DNA from: Tahibacter amnicola
Lineage (GTDB): Bacteria; Pseudomonadota; Gammaproteobacteria; Xanthomonadales; Rhodanobacteraceae
Assembly: GCF_025398735.1 (NCBI RefSeq)
Contig: NZ_CP104694.1
Location: 3,373,001-3,437,000 of the forward strand
DNA length: 64,000 bases
Reading direction: 5' to 3'
Shown: piece by piece, positions 47,129 to 56,342 of the stretch
How the letters are laid out: each line of letters begins with the position of its first letter
Position numbering within the stretch: the stretch's first letter is position 1
Position numbers and translations under genes: made by a program
The notes under the pieces: model-generated
Database searches by the model: none
Seen by the model: only the letters and a program-made list of their open reading frames with translations
Told to the model about the DNA's origin: nothing

Positions 47129-50100
47129 TGGACAGCGAACCGGCACCCTCCCGAATACGCCGCCCCGCGTGCCTTGCAGCAGCATGGTTCGGCCTGTCGT
47201 GCAGCTTTGCGCAGGCGCAGCTGGTTCCCGTCGACTGGTATCGCATGGGCGATAACGACGATGCGCCGGTTGGTCAGACGCTGGCCACGACGGCGGATCT
47301 CATCGGTACCAAGCCGCTGACGATCAACGGCAACAGCGTGCAGGTCACGGCGGACGTCAGCGACGCGGCGGCGACCAAGGTCGGCAGCGGGCGCTCCCTG
47401 CAGTTCACTACGCGCGATAGCGACTACGCATCCGGCCCGTTGCTGACCACGGCCACCGACAACTTCGGACTCGAAGCCTGGGTCAAGCCGCTCAGCGGCA
47501 TTCCCGGCGACCAGGTCATCGCCTACAACGGCTATTTCGGGCTCAACGGCTTCGGCATCGTGCTCAAGCCCGATAACAAGTATTACGGCCAGATCGGCGC
47601 AGCCACATTCGGTGGCTCATCCGCGACGTTGGGCAGCTGGACGCACCTGGCCCTCGTTCGTAGCGACGGTCTCGCGCGGTTGTATGTCAATGGCGTGGCA
47701 GTCGGCTTTGTGGAAACCACGCCGCCTGCCACGCCGACCCTGGGTTTCAGCATCGGCAGCGGTTTGCCGGCGGGTGCGAGCGGCCTGCAGGGGTTGGTCG
47801 ACGAAGTACGCTACTTCACTTTTCCACCCGGCAACTTCGTGGCGAGCCAGCTGCTGACGGGTGCCAAGATGGTCCCGACGATCGCCGACGACGGCTCGGA
47901 TTCCCTGCGTGTTGCCCTGGCCACGGCGACTCCGGGCCAGACGATCGTGATTTCCGCCACGGGCACGATACGGTTGGACAGTCCCCTCATGATCTGGCAG
48001 GGCGTGAACCTGGCGGGTCCGGGCGCGCAGCATCTGAGCATCAGCGGCTCCAATACGCAGCGCGTGATCTGGGTCGATGAACTCTCCGCGGTACCGGTAC
48101 CGCTGCACATCGCCGCGGTGTCCATCACCAACGGGCTCGCCAAAGGTGGCGCGGGCGGGTTCGGCAAGTCCGGTGGCGGTGGCGGCATGGGCGCCGGTGC
48201 CGGTCTTTTCGTCAACCGGGGCGACGTCACGCTGAATCACGTGAGCTTCAGCGGAAACGTCGCACAGGGCGGCAACGGTGGTTACGGCGGCGCAGGCGCG
48301 TATTGCGCAGGCGGCGGTGGCGGACTCGGGGGCGACGGAGGCTCCGCGTCCTCCTATTCGAGCAGCGCGGGTGGCGGCGGATGGCTCGGCGCAGGTGGTT
48401 CCAGCGTCGTGTCCGCATATCCCCATTATTTCGGCGGCGCCGGAGGCGGCGGCATCACCGGCGCCGGTGGAACGCCTGGTCCGCGTTCCGGCGGCGGAGG
48501 CGGGGCCTATGACGCCGGGGGCAACGGCATTGACACCTACGGCGGCGCAGGAGCCAACAGCATCGGCGGCGACGGTGGCTCCAGCGCGGGTCCCAACGGC
48601 ACCAACTATCAGCAAGGCAAGCCGGGCCTGGAATTTGGCGGTGGTGGCGGGTCGGCCTTTCAGTCAGGCGGCGACGGCGGTCGCTACGGCGGCGGCGGCG
48701 GTGGCAGTGGCGGCCTGGGACGCGGCGGTGCCGGCGGCGACTTCGGGGGCAGCGGTGGCGGCAACGGTATGGGGGCACCTGGCTTTGGCGGCGGCAGCGG
48801 CGGAAATATCTCGACCACGCCCCATAGCGCGATCTTTGGCGGCGGCTGCGGTGGCTCCACCGGAGCTGGGCAGGTGTGCACGCCAGCCCCGTTCGGCGGG
48901 CCTAACGCCAATCGATTCGGTGACGGCTACGGCGGCGGCGGCGGTGCCCTTGGCGCCGCCGTCTTCGTGCGCGCCAACAATGGGGCGAGCCTCACCTGGA
49001 ACGACAGCTCGACCGATGCCGGGTCGCTGACTCCCGGCAATTCCAACGATCCCGCACGTCGAGGCCAGACGTCAGGTAGCGGACTGTTCCTCCTTGGCGG
49101 CTCCACTACGCTGAATGTCGGCGCCGGTACCCGCACAATCGCCGGTTCCATCGGCGGTTGGAGCGGCGATCCGCCAATGCTCACCAAGACCGGAACCGGC
49201 ACGCTGGTGCTCTCCGGCGGCGGCAGTGCGCTGGGCACCGTTTCCGCCACCAGAGGCGAATTGCGCATCATCGGAAGCGCTGTGGCTCTGGCGGCCGGTC
49301 GTTCGCTCACGGTCCTCAACCCGGCGACCTTGAGCGGTACGGCGGGCGTGAGCGGCCCCGTGATCCTGGCCAATGGCGGCTCTATTTCGCCGGGCGATCC
49401 GACCGTCGCGGCGGGCATCGGCACCCTGGCGCTCGGCGGACTGGGCTGGAGCTCCACCGGCGTCATCGTGATGCAGCTGGGGCAGGACAGCGGTGCAGCC
49501 TCCGACCACCTGACCGTCAATGGCGACCTGACCATGGCAGGCACCGGAATCCACCGGTTCACCATCGCCGATGGCACTGCCGCGCGGATCTGTGGCACGA
49601 CGTACACTCTGATCAATTTCACCGGCAATACGAACTTCACGCCGGCGGACCTGGGCTACACCTACAGCGGCGCGCTGTCGCCGATCTCTCCTGCGAGTTT
49701 CTTCAGCGTGGGCGACAACACGATCCGATTCACCGTCTACTGCCTCGACAACCAGGCCATCACGAACTTCGCCGCGACGCCGGCGAATCCACCTTACGCC
49801 AGCGGCGGCACCTTCAGTATCTCGGCCACCCCGGGCGCATCGAGCAGCCCGCTGGTGTTTGGTTCAGACACGCCGCCGGTGTGCAGCGTCAGCGGCACGA
49901 CCGTGACCATGCACAGCCGCGGCGTGTGCACGCTCACTGCCAATCAGGCCGCAGACACCACCTACAATCCCGCGCCGACAGAATCGCTGACGCTGCACTT
50001 CGAACAGTTCACGGTGAATGCGAGCGCGGAAGACGCGTTCGGCACGATCAACCCGCCCACACAGTCCGTGGACTACGACGGCACCGCGACCTTCACGGTC

Positions 50101-50253
50101 GTACCACAAGCGGGGCATGCCGCAATGGTCAGCGGCGACACCTGCACGGTGACCCAGGGCAGCGGCGACACCTGGATGGCGAGCCACATCACGGCCAACT
50201 GCAACGTCACCGCGAACTTCACCGATCGGATATTTGCTTCCGGGTTCCAATAG
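47128..50253 (+). CDS. Secreted LamG / glycine-rich protein
   Basis: A 1041-residue exported protein whose ATG shares the last base of the previous gene's TAA, so translation is coupled. A signal peptide (about residues 1-30, ACLAAAWFGLSCSFAQAQ) precedes a LamG/concanavalin-like domain (about 32-235, with FGLEAWVKPLSG, GSWTHLALVRSDGLARLYVN, GLVDEVRYF). Residues about 340-630 are extremely Gly-rich (GGGGGGLGGDGG-like runs), then autotransporter-like beta-repeats (TKTGTGTLVLSGG, NGDLTMAGTG) and an Ig-like end (AATPANPPYASGG). It ends TDRIFASGFQ, the same tag as two other proteins here. Probably a surface protein; no transmembrane beta-barrel is visible. Confidence 0.85.
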   Translation: MDSEPAPSRIRRPACLAAAWFGLSCSFAQAQLVPVDWYRMGDNDDAPVGQTLATTADLIGTKPLTINGNSVQVTADVSDAAATKVGSGRSLQFTTRDSDYASGPLLTTATDNFGLEAWVKPLSGIPGDQVIAYNGYFGLNGFGIVLKPDNKYYGQIGAATFGGSSATLGSWTHLALVRSDGLARLYVNGVAVGFVETTPPATPTLGFSIGSGLPAGASGLQGLVDEVRYFTFPPGNFVASQLLTGAKMVPTIADDGSDSLRVALATATPGQTIVISATGTIRLDSPLMIWQGVNLAGPGAQHLSISGSNTQRVIWVDELSAVPVPLHIAAVSITNGLAKGGAGGFGKSGGGGGMGAGAGLFVNRGDVTLNHVSFSGNVAQGGNGGYGGAGAYCAGGGGGLGGDGGSASSYSSSAGGGGWLGAGGSSVVSAYPHYFGGAGGGGITGAGGTPGPRSGGGGGAYDAGGNGIDTYGGAGANSIGGDGGSSAGPNGTNYQQGKPGLEFGGGGGSAFQSGGDGGRYGGGGGGSGGLGRGGAGGDFGGSGGGNGMGAPGFGGGSGGNISTTPHSAIFGGGCGGSTGAGQVCTPAPFGGPNANRFGDGYGGGGGALGAAVFVRANNGASLTWNDSSTDAGSLTPGNSNDPARRGQTSGSGLFLLGGSTTLNVGAGTRTIAGSIGGWSGDPPMLTKTGTGTLVLSGGGSALGTVSATRGELRIIGSAVALAAGRSLTVLNPATLSGTAGVSGPVILANGGSISPGDPTVAAGIGTLALGGLGWSSTGVIVMQLGQDSGAASDHLTVNGDLTMAGTGIHRFTIADGTAARICGTTYTLINFTGNTNFTPADLGYTYSGALSPISPASFFSVGDNTIRFTVYCLDNQAITNFAATPANPPYASGGTFSISATPGASSSPLVFGSDTPPVCSVSGTTVTMHSRGVCTLTANQAADTTYNPAPTESLTLHFEQFTVNASAEDAFGTINPPTQSVDYDGTATFTVVPQAGHAAMVSGDTCTVTQGSGDTWMASHITANCNVTANFTDRIFASGFQ

Positions 50254-50294
50254 CAGCGAGTATTCGGCATTCTGCGCTGCCTGCAACAGGAACG

Positions 50295-51035
50295 ATGAAA
50301 GAGTCGTCTCGCCGACCCTGTCCCCATTCAGTGCGCGCAGTGTGCGCCGCGGCCATTCTTGCCCTGCCGGCATTCGCGCGGGCGCAGCTCTGCTCGGACA
50401 AGGCAGAGGCCACGCTCCTGGCAACGATCGGTGCCGAGCGCGTCGCGGAAGTAGCCAGTGTCGCGTGCAAACCGATGAACAAGAACCAGACGATCGCCGC
50501 GATGGCGTTCAAGCCGCCGGGGTACCAGGAGTTCGACAATATCCCACTTGTCATAACGCTGCTGGAGAACGAGCAACGTGTGGTTGCCAAGCTCGTCTCC
50601 GAAATCAGCGTCGATGCGACGGTTTACGTTACCTCCGGATCGCTCACCATTGATACCGCCCGCTACCATCTTGCGGAAGGCATTCGCGCCTTCGGCCTGC
50701 GTATCAACGCGACCAGAATTCCTCGCTGCGCCGATGCGGGAACGGGTGAGGAGCTCGCGCTGTACGTGCGGGATGGCGCTACCCTGCGAAATGTTTTCGG
50801 GCCTACGCCCACGTACTACATTGCCGCGCGGCAGGGTGGGCTGTGTGCCGACGTCCCTGTCGTTGACGAGTGGCGAATGCATGTGCTTGTCGACAAAAAG
50901 GCGACGCGTGGCTATCACGACCTGATCATCCGCTTCCGCAGCGATTCAGCGGAAAATGTCGAATGCCGCTTTGCGTACGATGGCCGCCGCTACAGCTCGG
51001 ATGCCTGTTCTGTAGCGGATATTCCCGTGCGATAA
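50295..51035 (+). CDS. Secreted hypothetical protein, 246 aa
   Basis: Follows the two large surface-protein genes by 42 bp and is probably the third member of the operon. Residues 1-30 form a signal peptide (VCAAAILALPAFARAQ). The mature part is mixed alpha/beta with a few Cys (CSDKAEATLLAT, VASVACKPMN, IPRCADAGTG, CSVADI) and no known domain. The start ATG 50295 is preferred because it opens the signal peptide. Its function may be linked to secretion or anchoring of the upstream proteins, which is only a guess from position. Confidence 0.7.
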   Translation: MKESSRRPCPHSVRAVCAAAILALPAFARAQLCSDKAEATLLATIGAERVAEVASVACKPMNKNQTIAAMAFKPPGYQEFDNIPLVITLLENEQRVVAKLVSEISVDATVYVTSGSLTIDTARYHLAEGIRAFGLRINATRIPRCADAGTGEELALYVRDGATLRNVFGPTPTYYIAARQGGLCADVPVVDEWRMHVLVDKKATRGYHDLIIRFRSDSAENVECRFAYDGRRYSSDACSVADIPVR

Positions 51036-51129
51036 GGGACGGTGTCACGCGGGGACCGCCATGGGTGATCGTTCTGCCGGGATCGTCGGGCTTCGGCGTC
51101 GCCCCGACGTGCACGAAGGTCGCGCTTTG

Positions 51130-51597
51130 ATGACAGTACTTCAGGCTATAGTTCGGGCCTGGAGTAGCGCGGTTTCGAGGTGCCTTTTGCCAGATCACCA
51201 TCTACCCAGACAGGTTTCCAGCAACGTCCGGCGCGTGCTCTGGCTGGCGTTGGCCATCGTGTCCCTCGCGCTGGGCGTCATTGGTATCGTCCTGCCCATA
51301 CTGCCCACGACCCCTTTCATCCTGCTCGCCGCCTTTGCCGCGGCACGCGGTTCGACCCGCCTGCATGCGTGGATGCGCAATCACCCGCGCTTTGGCCCGA
51401 TGCTGCGTGACTGGGAGCGCGAAGGCGCCGTCAGCCGCCGCGCAAAGTACTTCGCCACGGCGATGATGTTCAGCAGCGCCGTGGTCCTGTTCCTGATCAG
51501 TCCGCGCTGGTGGATCGCTGCGATCGGTATCGCGACGATGCTGGTCGTGGCCATCTGGTTATGGATGCGGCCGGAGCCCGGGCTACGTTCCGAATAG
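51130..51597 (+). CDS. DUF454 family inner membrane protein (YbaN-like)
   Basis: A 155-residue protein of the YbaN/DUF454 family, recognised from ALGVIGIVLPILPTTPFILL and the WMRNHPRFGPMLRDWEREGA motif, which every member shares. Three transmembrane segments are visible (WLALAIVSLALGVIGIVLPI; YFATAMMFSSAVVLFLI; WWIAAIGIATMLVVAIWLWM). The function is not established. The frame is open from 51061; the ATG at 51130 is close to family length, but the extra N-terminus means a later start cannot be ruled out. Confidence 0.85.
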   Translation: MTVLQAIVRAWSSAVSRCLLPDHHLPRQVSSNVRRVLWLALAIVSLALGVIGIVLPILPTTPFILLAAFAAARGSTRLHAWMRNHPRFGPMLRDWEREGAVSRRAKYFATAMMFSSAVVLFLISPRWWIAAIGIATMLVVAIWLWMRPEPGLRSE

Positions 51598-51647
51598 AAT
51601 AGGACGCACGATCCCGCGCCACTGCGCATCCCACCGAGGAACCGTCC

Positions 51648-52313
51648 ATGTCCTGGCACACGCTGCTCGCCGTCCACGCCATTCCTGCGTCATTCCTGGA
51701 GGGGTTCTACGGACGGCCGGTGGATTCGATTTTCGCGACCAGGGAAGTCGCGCTCCGTGCATTCCTATACCGTGACGATCGGCAGGAGACATTTCGTCGC
51801 TACCCGATTTCCTGGGAACGCCGCATCGAAGCCGCGTCGCGATCCAACTGGTTCGGCCGGCAGATGACAGGCATCCTTGATGCGTCGGGCTACGAAAGCC
51901 TGCGTTTTCTGTCACGACAGGCGCACACGCACGTCGAAACCGCGGTCGATCCGAACGGATTGCCGGACGAATCCGACTGTCACTGGGGCCAGCCATTCGA
52001 GTACACGGTGTTTCCGGCCGACGCCAGCGCCGTCATCGCTGACGTCGATGGCCTGCTTGCCTGGTGCCTGGACGACCTCGACCGCCTCGCCGACGCAATG
52101 GACGGCGACCTGATCGGCTCCGACCATGAAGAACTCGCGTTCGCCGCCCAGAATGTGTACTACGATCCGCGCCCGGGCGAAGGCACGCCCCACACCGAAG
52201 ACGGCGAGGGCCCAGGCCTGATCTTCTGCGTACTGCGTTCGCTATCCGACCTGCTGCGCTATTCCCGCGTAAACCGAAACGTCTGTGTGTGGGTTAATGA
52301 GCCTGAGCTCTAG
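51648..52313 (+). CDS. Hypothetical protein ending at an IS insertion
   Basis: A 221-residue soluble protein with no recognised family. Acidic, Asp/Glu-rich in the middle (ADVDGLLAWCLDDLDRLADA), then an ordered block (FAAQNVYYDPRPGEGTPHTE). The stop codon TAG (52311-52313) uses the TA target duplicated by the IS630-type element plus its first base. The empty-site sequence would also place TAG here, so the end is natural and the protein is probably complete. Confidence 0.7.
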   Translation: MSWHTLLAVHAIPASFLEGFYGRPVDSIFATREVALRAFLYRDDRQETFRRYPISWERRIEAASRSNWFGRQMTGILDASGYESLRFLSRQAHTHVETAVDPNGLPDESDCHWGQPFEYTVFPADASAVIADVDGLLAWCLDDLDRLADAMDGDLIGSDHEELAFAAQNVYYDPRPGEGTPHTEDGEGPGLIFCVLRSLSDLLRYSRVNRNVCVWVNEPEL

Positions 52314-53491
52314 TGTGGTGTTCCATTAATACGCTTAACTAATTGCGCGCCCCAGCCGACCGACACTCGCGATGATCTGGTCGGCAGTGCGTCGCCAAGT
52401 GAAAGGCTTTGGATCTTGGTTGTGTTGGTGCAGGTATTCGCGAATGGATCGTTCGAGGTCGGCGACGCTCACGTGTGCGCCACGCTTGAGCCAGCGCGTG
52501 GTCAACGTGGAGAAGAAGCGCTCCACGAGGTTGAGCCATGAAGCCGATGTCGGGGTGAAGTGCAGGTGGTAGCGCGGACGCTGAGCGAACCAGCTACGCA
52601 CCGCCTCGGTCTTGTGCGTGCCGTAGTTGTCGAGGATGAGATGGATGTCGAGACCTTTCGGCGCATCGCGGTCGATGGCATTGAGGAACTCGAGAAACTC
52701 GGCACTGCGATGGCGGCGCTTGAGGCGGCCAATCACCTTGCCGGTAGCCACATCCAGGGCAGCGAAGAGCGAAGTGGTGCCGTGGCGCTGGTAGTCATGC
52801 GTATGCGTTGCCGGCTTGCCGAAAGTCATCGGCAGGCCAGGCTGCGTGCGGTTGAGCGCCTGAATCTGGCTCTTCTCATCCACACACAGCACCAAAGCCC
52901 GGTCAGGTGGCGCCAGATACAAACCCACAATGTCACGCACCTTGGCCACGAAGTGCGGATCGGTCGACAGCTTGAAGGTCTTGGTCAGATGTGGCTTCAA
53001 GCCGAACGCACGCCAGATCCGATGCACGGAAGTCGCCGATACGCCGCTGGCCTGGCTCATCGAACGCACGCTCCAATGCGTGGCTTTCGTGGGTTTGGCT
53101 TTGCGGGTGCGTTCGATCACTGCCTGCACGCACTCATCGTCGACCGAACGCGGACGACCAGGACGCGGGGCATCGGTAAGCCCGGCAAAACGATACGCCG
53201 CGTAGCGACGGCGCCACTTCGATACCGTCTGCTCCGAGACAGCGTACTTCTTCGCAATCGCTTCCCCACCAAGCCCATCTGCGCACGCCAGCACGATTCG
53301 AATCCGAAGCTTTTCGTCTTCGGGCGCTTTGCGTACTGCCAGCTGCGCCAGCAATTCGCGCCGCTCATCGGCAGAGATCTCGAGCTTGCTGATCGGTCGA
53401 CCCATGCGCGCCATCTTCGCAGTCTCCGTCGGGGACTACGAGAGATTACTCCTTTGGCCAATTAATTCAATCTATTAACGGAACACCACAC
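52313..53491 (-). mobile_element. IS630-family insertion sequence
   Basis: A 1179-bp element with one transposase gene, bounded by inverted repeats GTGTGGTGTTCCNTTAATA (19 bp, one mismatch) and flanked by a TA duplication (52311-52312 and 53492-53493), as expected for IS630. It abuts the IS5-type element, sharing one TA. Confidence 0.9.
52335..53414 (-). CDS. IS630-family transposase
   Basis: A 359-residue transposase. The N-terminus has a HTH ([20 protein letters not shown]) and the catalytic DDE core is intact: D in [17 protein letters not shown] in [12 protein letters not shown], and E in [13 protein letters not shown]. It cuts and pastes the element at TA sites. Full length and with all catalytic residues, so it may be active. 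It fills almost the entire IS. Confidence 0.93.
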   Translation of the reverse strand: MARMGRPISKLEISADERRELLAQLAVRKAPEDEKLRIRIVLACADGLGGEAIAKKYAVSEQTVSKWRRRYAAYRFAGLTDAPRPGRPRSVDDECVQAVIERTRKAKPTKATHWSVRSMSQASGVSATSVHRIWRAFGLKPHLTKTFKLSTDPHFVAKVRDIVGLYLAPPDRALVLCVDEKSQIQALNRTQPGLPMTFGKPATHTHDYQRHGTTSLFAALDVATGKVIGRLKRRHRSAEFLEFLNAIDRDAPKGLDIHLILDNYGTHKTEAVRSWFAQRPRYHLHFTPTSASWLNLVERFFSTLTTRWLKRGAHVSVADLERSIREYLHQHNQDPKPFTWRRTADQIIASVGRLGRAIS

Positions 53492-53493
53492 TA

Positions 53494-54733
53494 GCAGGCT
53501 GTTGAGAAAGCCCCATTCAGTGCAAAATGCAGCATTCCGCCATTGACTGAAGCCACTCAGCATGCGAACACCGGACGTTCAGCAACTCGGATTGTTCTCC
53601 TACGTATCGGTCGAGGCACGCGTTCCGCCGGATCATCCCATTCGTCAGTTGCGGGAATTGGTTGACGGAATCTTGGCAAATATGGACGAACTATTCGAGT
53701 CGCGTTATGCCAGGATCGGGCGGCCGTCCATTCCGCCGGAACGGTTGCTTCGTGCATCGCTGTTGCAGGTCGTGTACAGCGTACGCAGCGAGCGACTGCT
53801 GATGGAACAGCTGGACTACAACCTTCTGTTTCGCTGGTTTGTTGGCCTGAATATCGACGATCGAGTATGGGACCATTCCACCTTCTCGTTCAATCGAGAT
53901 CGGTTGTTCGATGAAGAGATCGCCCAACGATTTTTCGATCACACCGTGTTGGTGGCGCAGCTCAAACAGCTGGTGAGTAACGAGCACTTTTCGGTGGACG
54001 GAACACTGTTGGAGGCTTGGGCCTCTCACAAAAGCTTTCGCCCGAAGGACGGCGACGGTAGCGATGACAGCGGAAACTTTCACGGTCAAAAGCGCAGTAA
54101 CGAAACACACGAATCTACGACGGATCCCGACGCACGCTTGATGCGCAAAGGTGCTGGCAAGGAAGCCAAGCTGTGCTACCAAGCCAGCACATTGATGGAG
54201 AACCGGAACGGTCTGCTGGTGGGAGTTGATGTACGCCATGCGACTGGGACATCCGAGCGAGAAAGCGGCCTGTTGCTGGTCGACGAAATGCTCCTGGGCG
54301 CCGGATGCACATTGGGTGCAGACAAAGCCTATGACACTCATGCTTTCGTAGCCGCGTTGAAGGAGCGTGGTATCAAGCCTCACGTTGCCCAGAACAATAG
54401 CCACCGTCGAAGTGCAGTTGACGGACGCACCGCATCAAGCAAGGGATACGCGATCAGCCAGCGGGTTCGAAAGAAGATCGAGCAAGGATTTGGTTGGGTC
54501 AAGACCATCGGTGAACTTCGAAAGCTGACTCGCGTGGGACTTCCGGCTGTGCGCGCATGGGTTACTTGGACATTCGCCGCCTACAACTTGATCCGCATCG
54601 GTGGCATCCAAGGATGGTGGAATCCTTCGCCGACGTAGCTCGCAAGTCCCACACTATCGATCAGCTACTGCACCACGAACGAACACTTGGCCAGCTTGAT
54701 CTGGGCGGAAATTGGGTTTTCTCAACGGCCTGC
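53494..54733 (+). mobile_element. IS5-family insertion sequence
   Basis: A 1240-bp element with imperfect terminal inverted repeats GCAGGCYGTTGAGAAARCCC (18 of 20 match). TA flanks both ends (53492-53493 and 54734-54735). Outside both IS elements the flanks rejoin to GAGCTCTAGCTC, a CTAG site. Confidence 0.85.
53562..54638 (+). CDS. IS5-family transposase
   Basis: A 358-residue transposase with the N-terminal DUF772-type region (LFSYVSVEARVPPDHPIRQL, then SLLQVVYSVRSERLLMEQL) and a DDE core: D in HFSVDGTLLEAWAS, D in TLGADKAYDTHAFV, and E in RKKIEQGFGWVKT. Both ends are intact. It starts 68 bp inside the left repeat and could still be active; no frameshift is seen. Confidence 0.93.
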   Translation: MRTPDVQQLGLFSYVSVEARVPPDHPIRQLRELVDGILANMDELFESRYARIGRPSIPPERLLRASLLQVVYSVRSERLLMEQLDYNLLFRWFVGLNIDDRVWDHSTFSFNRDRLFDEEIAQRFFDHTVLVAQLKQLVSNEHFSVDGTLLEAWASHKSFRPKDGDGSDDSGNFHGQKRSNETHESTTDPDARLMRKGAGKEAKLCYQASTLMENRNGLLVGVDVRHATGTSERESGLLLVDEMLLGAGCTLGADKAYDTHAFVAALKERGIKPHVAQNNSHRRSAVDGRTASSKGYAISQRVRKKIEQGFGWVKTIGELRKLTRVGLPAVRAWVTWTFAAYNLIRIGGIQGWWNPSPT

Positions 54734-54735
54734 TA

Positions 54736-55012
54736 GCTCTCAAGACATGCCAAGTCCAATCGATAGAGTGCCCTGTGTAATGGATGAGTCCGCAAGGACT
54801 CTACTGTCCAGCCCGATCGCGCTACCACCCTGAGAAACTTGAAGTAAACTTAGCCGCCGCCGTACCGAGTCGGTAGCGACCGCCAGTTCCGCGCGGACGG
54901 TTCATCCGGCAGCACGCCGGACCGGCAAGTACCGACAGGAGCGATCAGCTCGACGAACGTGTGTCATTCGACAATTTGCTGCGTCCAATCACTGTACTGG
55001 AGGGAAGCATCA
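54736..55012. other. Intergenic region with GNRA-loop hairpin
   Basis: About 280 bp between the IS5 element and the next gene. It holds a small hairpin GAGTCC-GCAA-GGACTC (54786-54801), with a GNRA tetraloop. No gene was seen; it presumably holds the promoter of the downstream secreted protein. Confidence 0.35.
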
Positions 55013-55675
55013 ATGCACATGCATAACGTTCTTGGCTTCGGTTTTCTCGCTTTCGCCTTCGCCAGCACCGCCTCGGCACAGAATCTGGTCAGCAACGGCG
55101 ACTTCACCTCAGACATCACGACATCGTGGACCGCCGAGAATGCCGGCGGAACCGGCGTAACCGGATCCGGCGTGTACGACGACGATTCGGGTTCAGCCAC
55201 CGTCGGCAGTGCGCGCCTCAACCTGGCTGAGAGCGGCCCCGGCAGCACCGGCGTTGTACAGGGACTCAATCAATGCATTGCCGCGCCCGGATCGCCGCCC
55301 TGGGATTTTGGCGGCCGCATCCGCTTCACGCTCGATAACCCCGGTGCCGGCGGGCCAAACCTCGCATTCATCGCCGTCCAGTTCTACGCCGGGGCCAACT
55401 GCACTGGCTCGCAAACCTCGCAGCTGCTTTTTACGGGCAGCGGCACTTCCGTCAACGGTTTCGTCGACGGTGTCGCCGTCGCCAACTGGGAGCGTGTATC
55501 ACAGACCGGCTTCGCCGACCCCATGCCGGGTGGATCCGCCACTGCTTCCGTACGCATCGCCGCACGCGTGCAAACCGACGGCACCGGCGACAGCCTCAGC
55601 GCCCTGTTCGACGGCATGTTCTTCGGCCCCGCCGGCACCACGCCGGTTTCGCTGCAGAGCTTCAGCGTCGAGTAG
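55013..55675 (+). CDS. Secreted protein with carbohydrate-binding-like fold
   Basis: A 220-residue exported protein. The signal peptide (residues 1-21, LGFGFLAFAFASTASA) is preceded by a good site, GGAGGGA, before ATG 55013. The mature part starts with QNLVSNGDFTSDITTSWTAE, typical of CBM4/9-like or beta-sandwich binding modules (a NGDF...W pattern), and continues with a jelly-roll-like arrangement. No enzyme domain is present. It probably binds sugars or the cell surface; the family is inferred from pattern only. Confidence 0.75.
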   Translation: MHMHNVLGFGFLAFAFASTASAQNLVSNGDFTSDITTSWTAENAGGTGVTGSGVYDDDSGSATVGSARLNLAESGPGSTGVVQGLNQCIAAPGSPPWDFGGRIRFTLDNPGAGGPNLAFIAVQFYAGANCTGSQTSQLLFTGSGTSVNGFVDGVAVANWERVSQTGFADPMPGGSATASVRIAARVQTDGTGDSLSALFDGMFFGPAGTTPVSLQSFSVE

Positions 55676-56342
55676 CGTCAAGTGCATCGATAGCGGACCG
55701 TAGCCCGGGTGAACCCGCGGGGTTTGCCCGGTGCAAGACCGCGCGATGCCACCAGACCTTTCGCTGGCTTTCGTAGGTTGGGGCATTGATGTTGGCTCGC
55801 GAGCAGTGTGCGTACTGCACAGACTTGGTGTATCAGGGAACGGGCACGATCGAGAATCTCGCGGCGTCGGTTTGAGCGGCTGCGATGCCGGTTCTCACTT
55901 CGACGCTGAACCTTCAAGTGGAACCGCTGGAGGTCAACCCTCCGACGGCGGCGCGCAAAGCGTCGGCGACGCCGCTCAAAGCGCATCCGGAGCAGGTAAT
56001 AGCGCCGACGCGCCCGGTTTTCAGCGGAAATGATCACGTGAGGAGCACCACCGCTGCCGCTTGCTTCGGCGGTCACGCCGCTTTTTCCCGCACGCGAGCC
56101 GCTCAGAGCTGCAACGCAGCAGGTTTGCGGGCGACGGCCTGTCCAGGAAACCTGCACGGTTGGCGCATTTTTGCCCTGCGGCGCAACGAAGACGTGTACC
56201 AGCGCGGCTCCTACCTGGACGTGCGCTGGGTTGCCCTGCGTGGACCGCACTATTCGGAGGAAGCGCTGGACTTCGCGACGGGCCGGTGAGCGTGACGCGG
56301 TCACGTCGCTCCGCGAACGCGTTCGCGGCGCGACACCCTCAC
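55676..56342. other. Intergenic region of about 670 bp with REP-like palindrome
   Basis: No convincing gene, although a few ORFs cross it. A REP-like hairpin is at 55705-55731. It lies between the convergent ends of the CBM-like and hemerythrin/KGG genes and may hold their terminators. Confidence 0.35.
55705..55731. repeat. REP-like imperfect palindrome
   Basis: An imperfect 12-bp stem (CCGGGTGAACCC against GGGTTTGCCCGG) with a 3-base loop, preceded by GTAGC. This resembles repetitive extragenic palindromes in proteobacteria. Copies elsewhere in the genome cannot be checked here. Confidence 0.4.

Noticed and set aside
54781-54805. Hammerhead-ribozyme-like hairpin (GATGAGTCC-GCAA-GGAC)
   Set aside because: The CTGATGA core before it is replaced by TGGATGA, and GAAA after the GGAC stem is absent; the fold is just a small GNRA hairpin.
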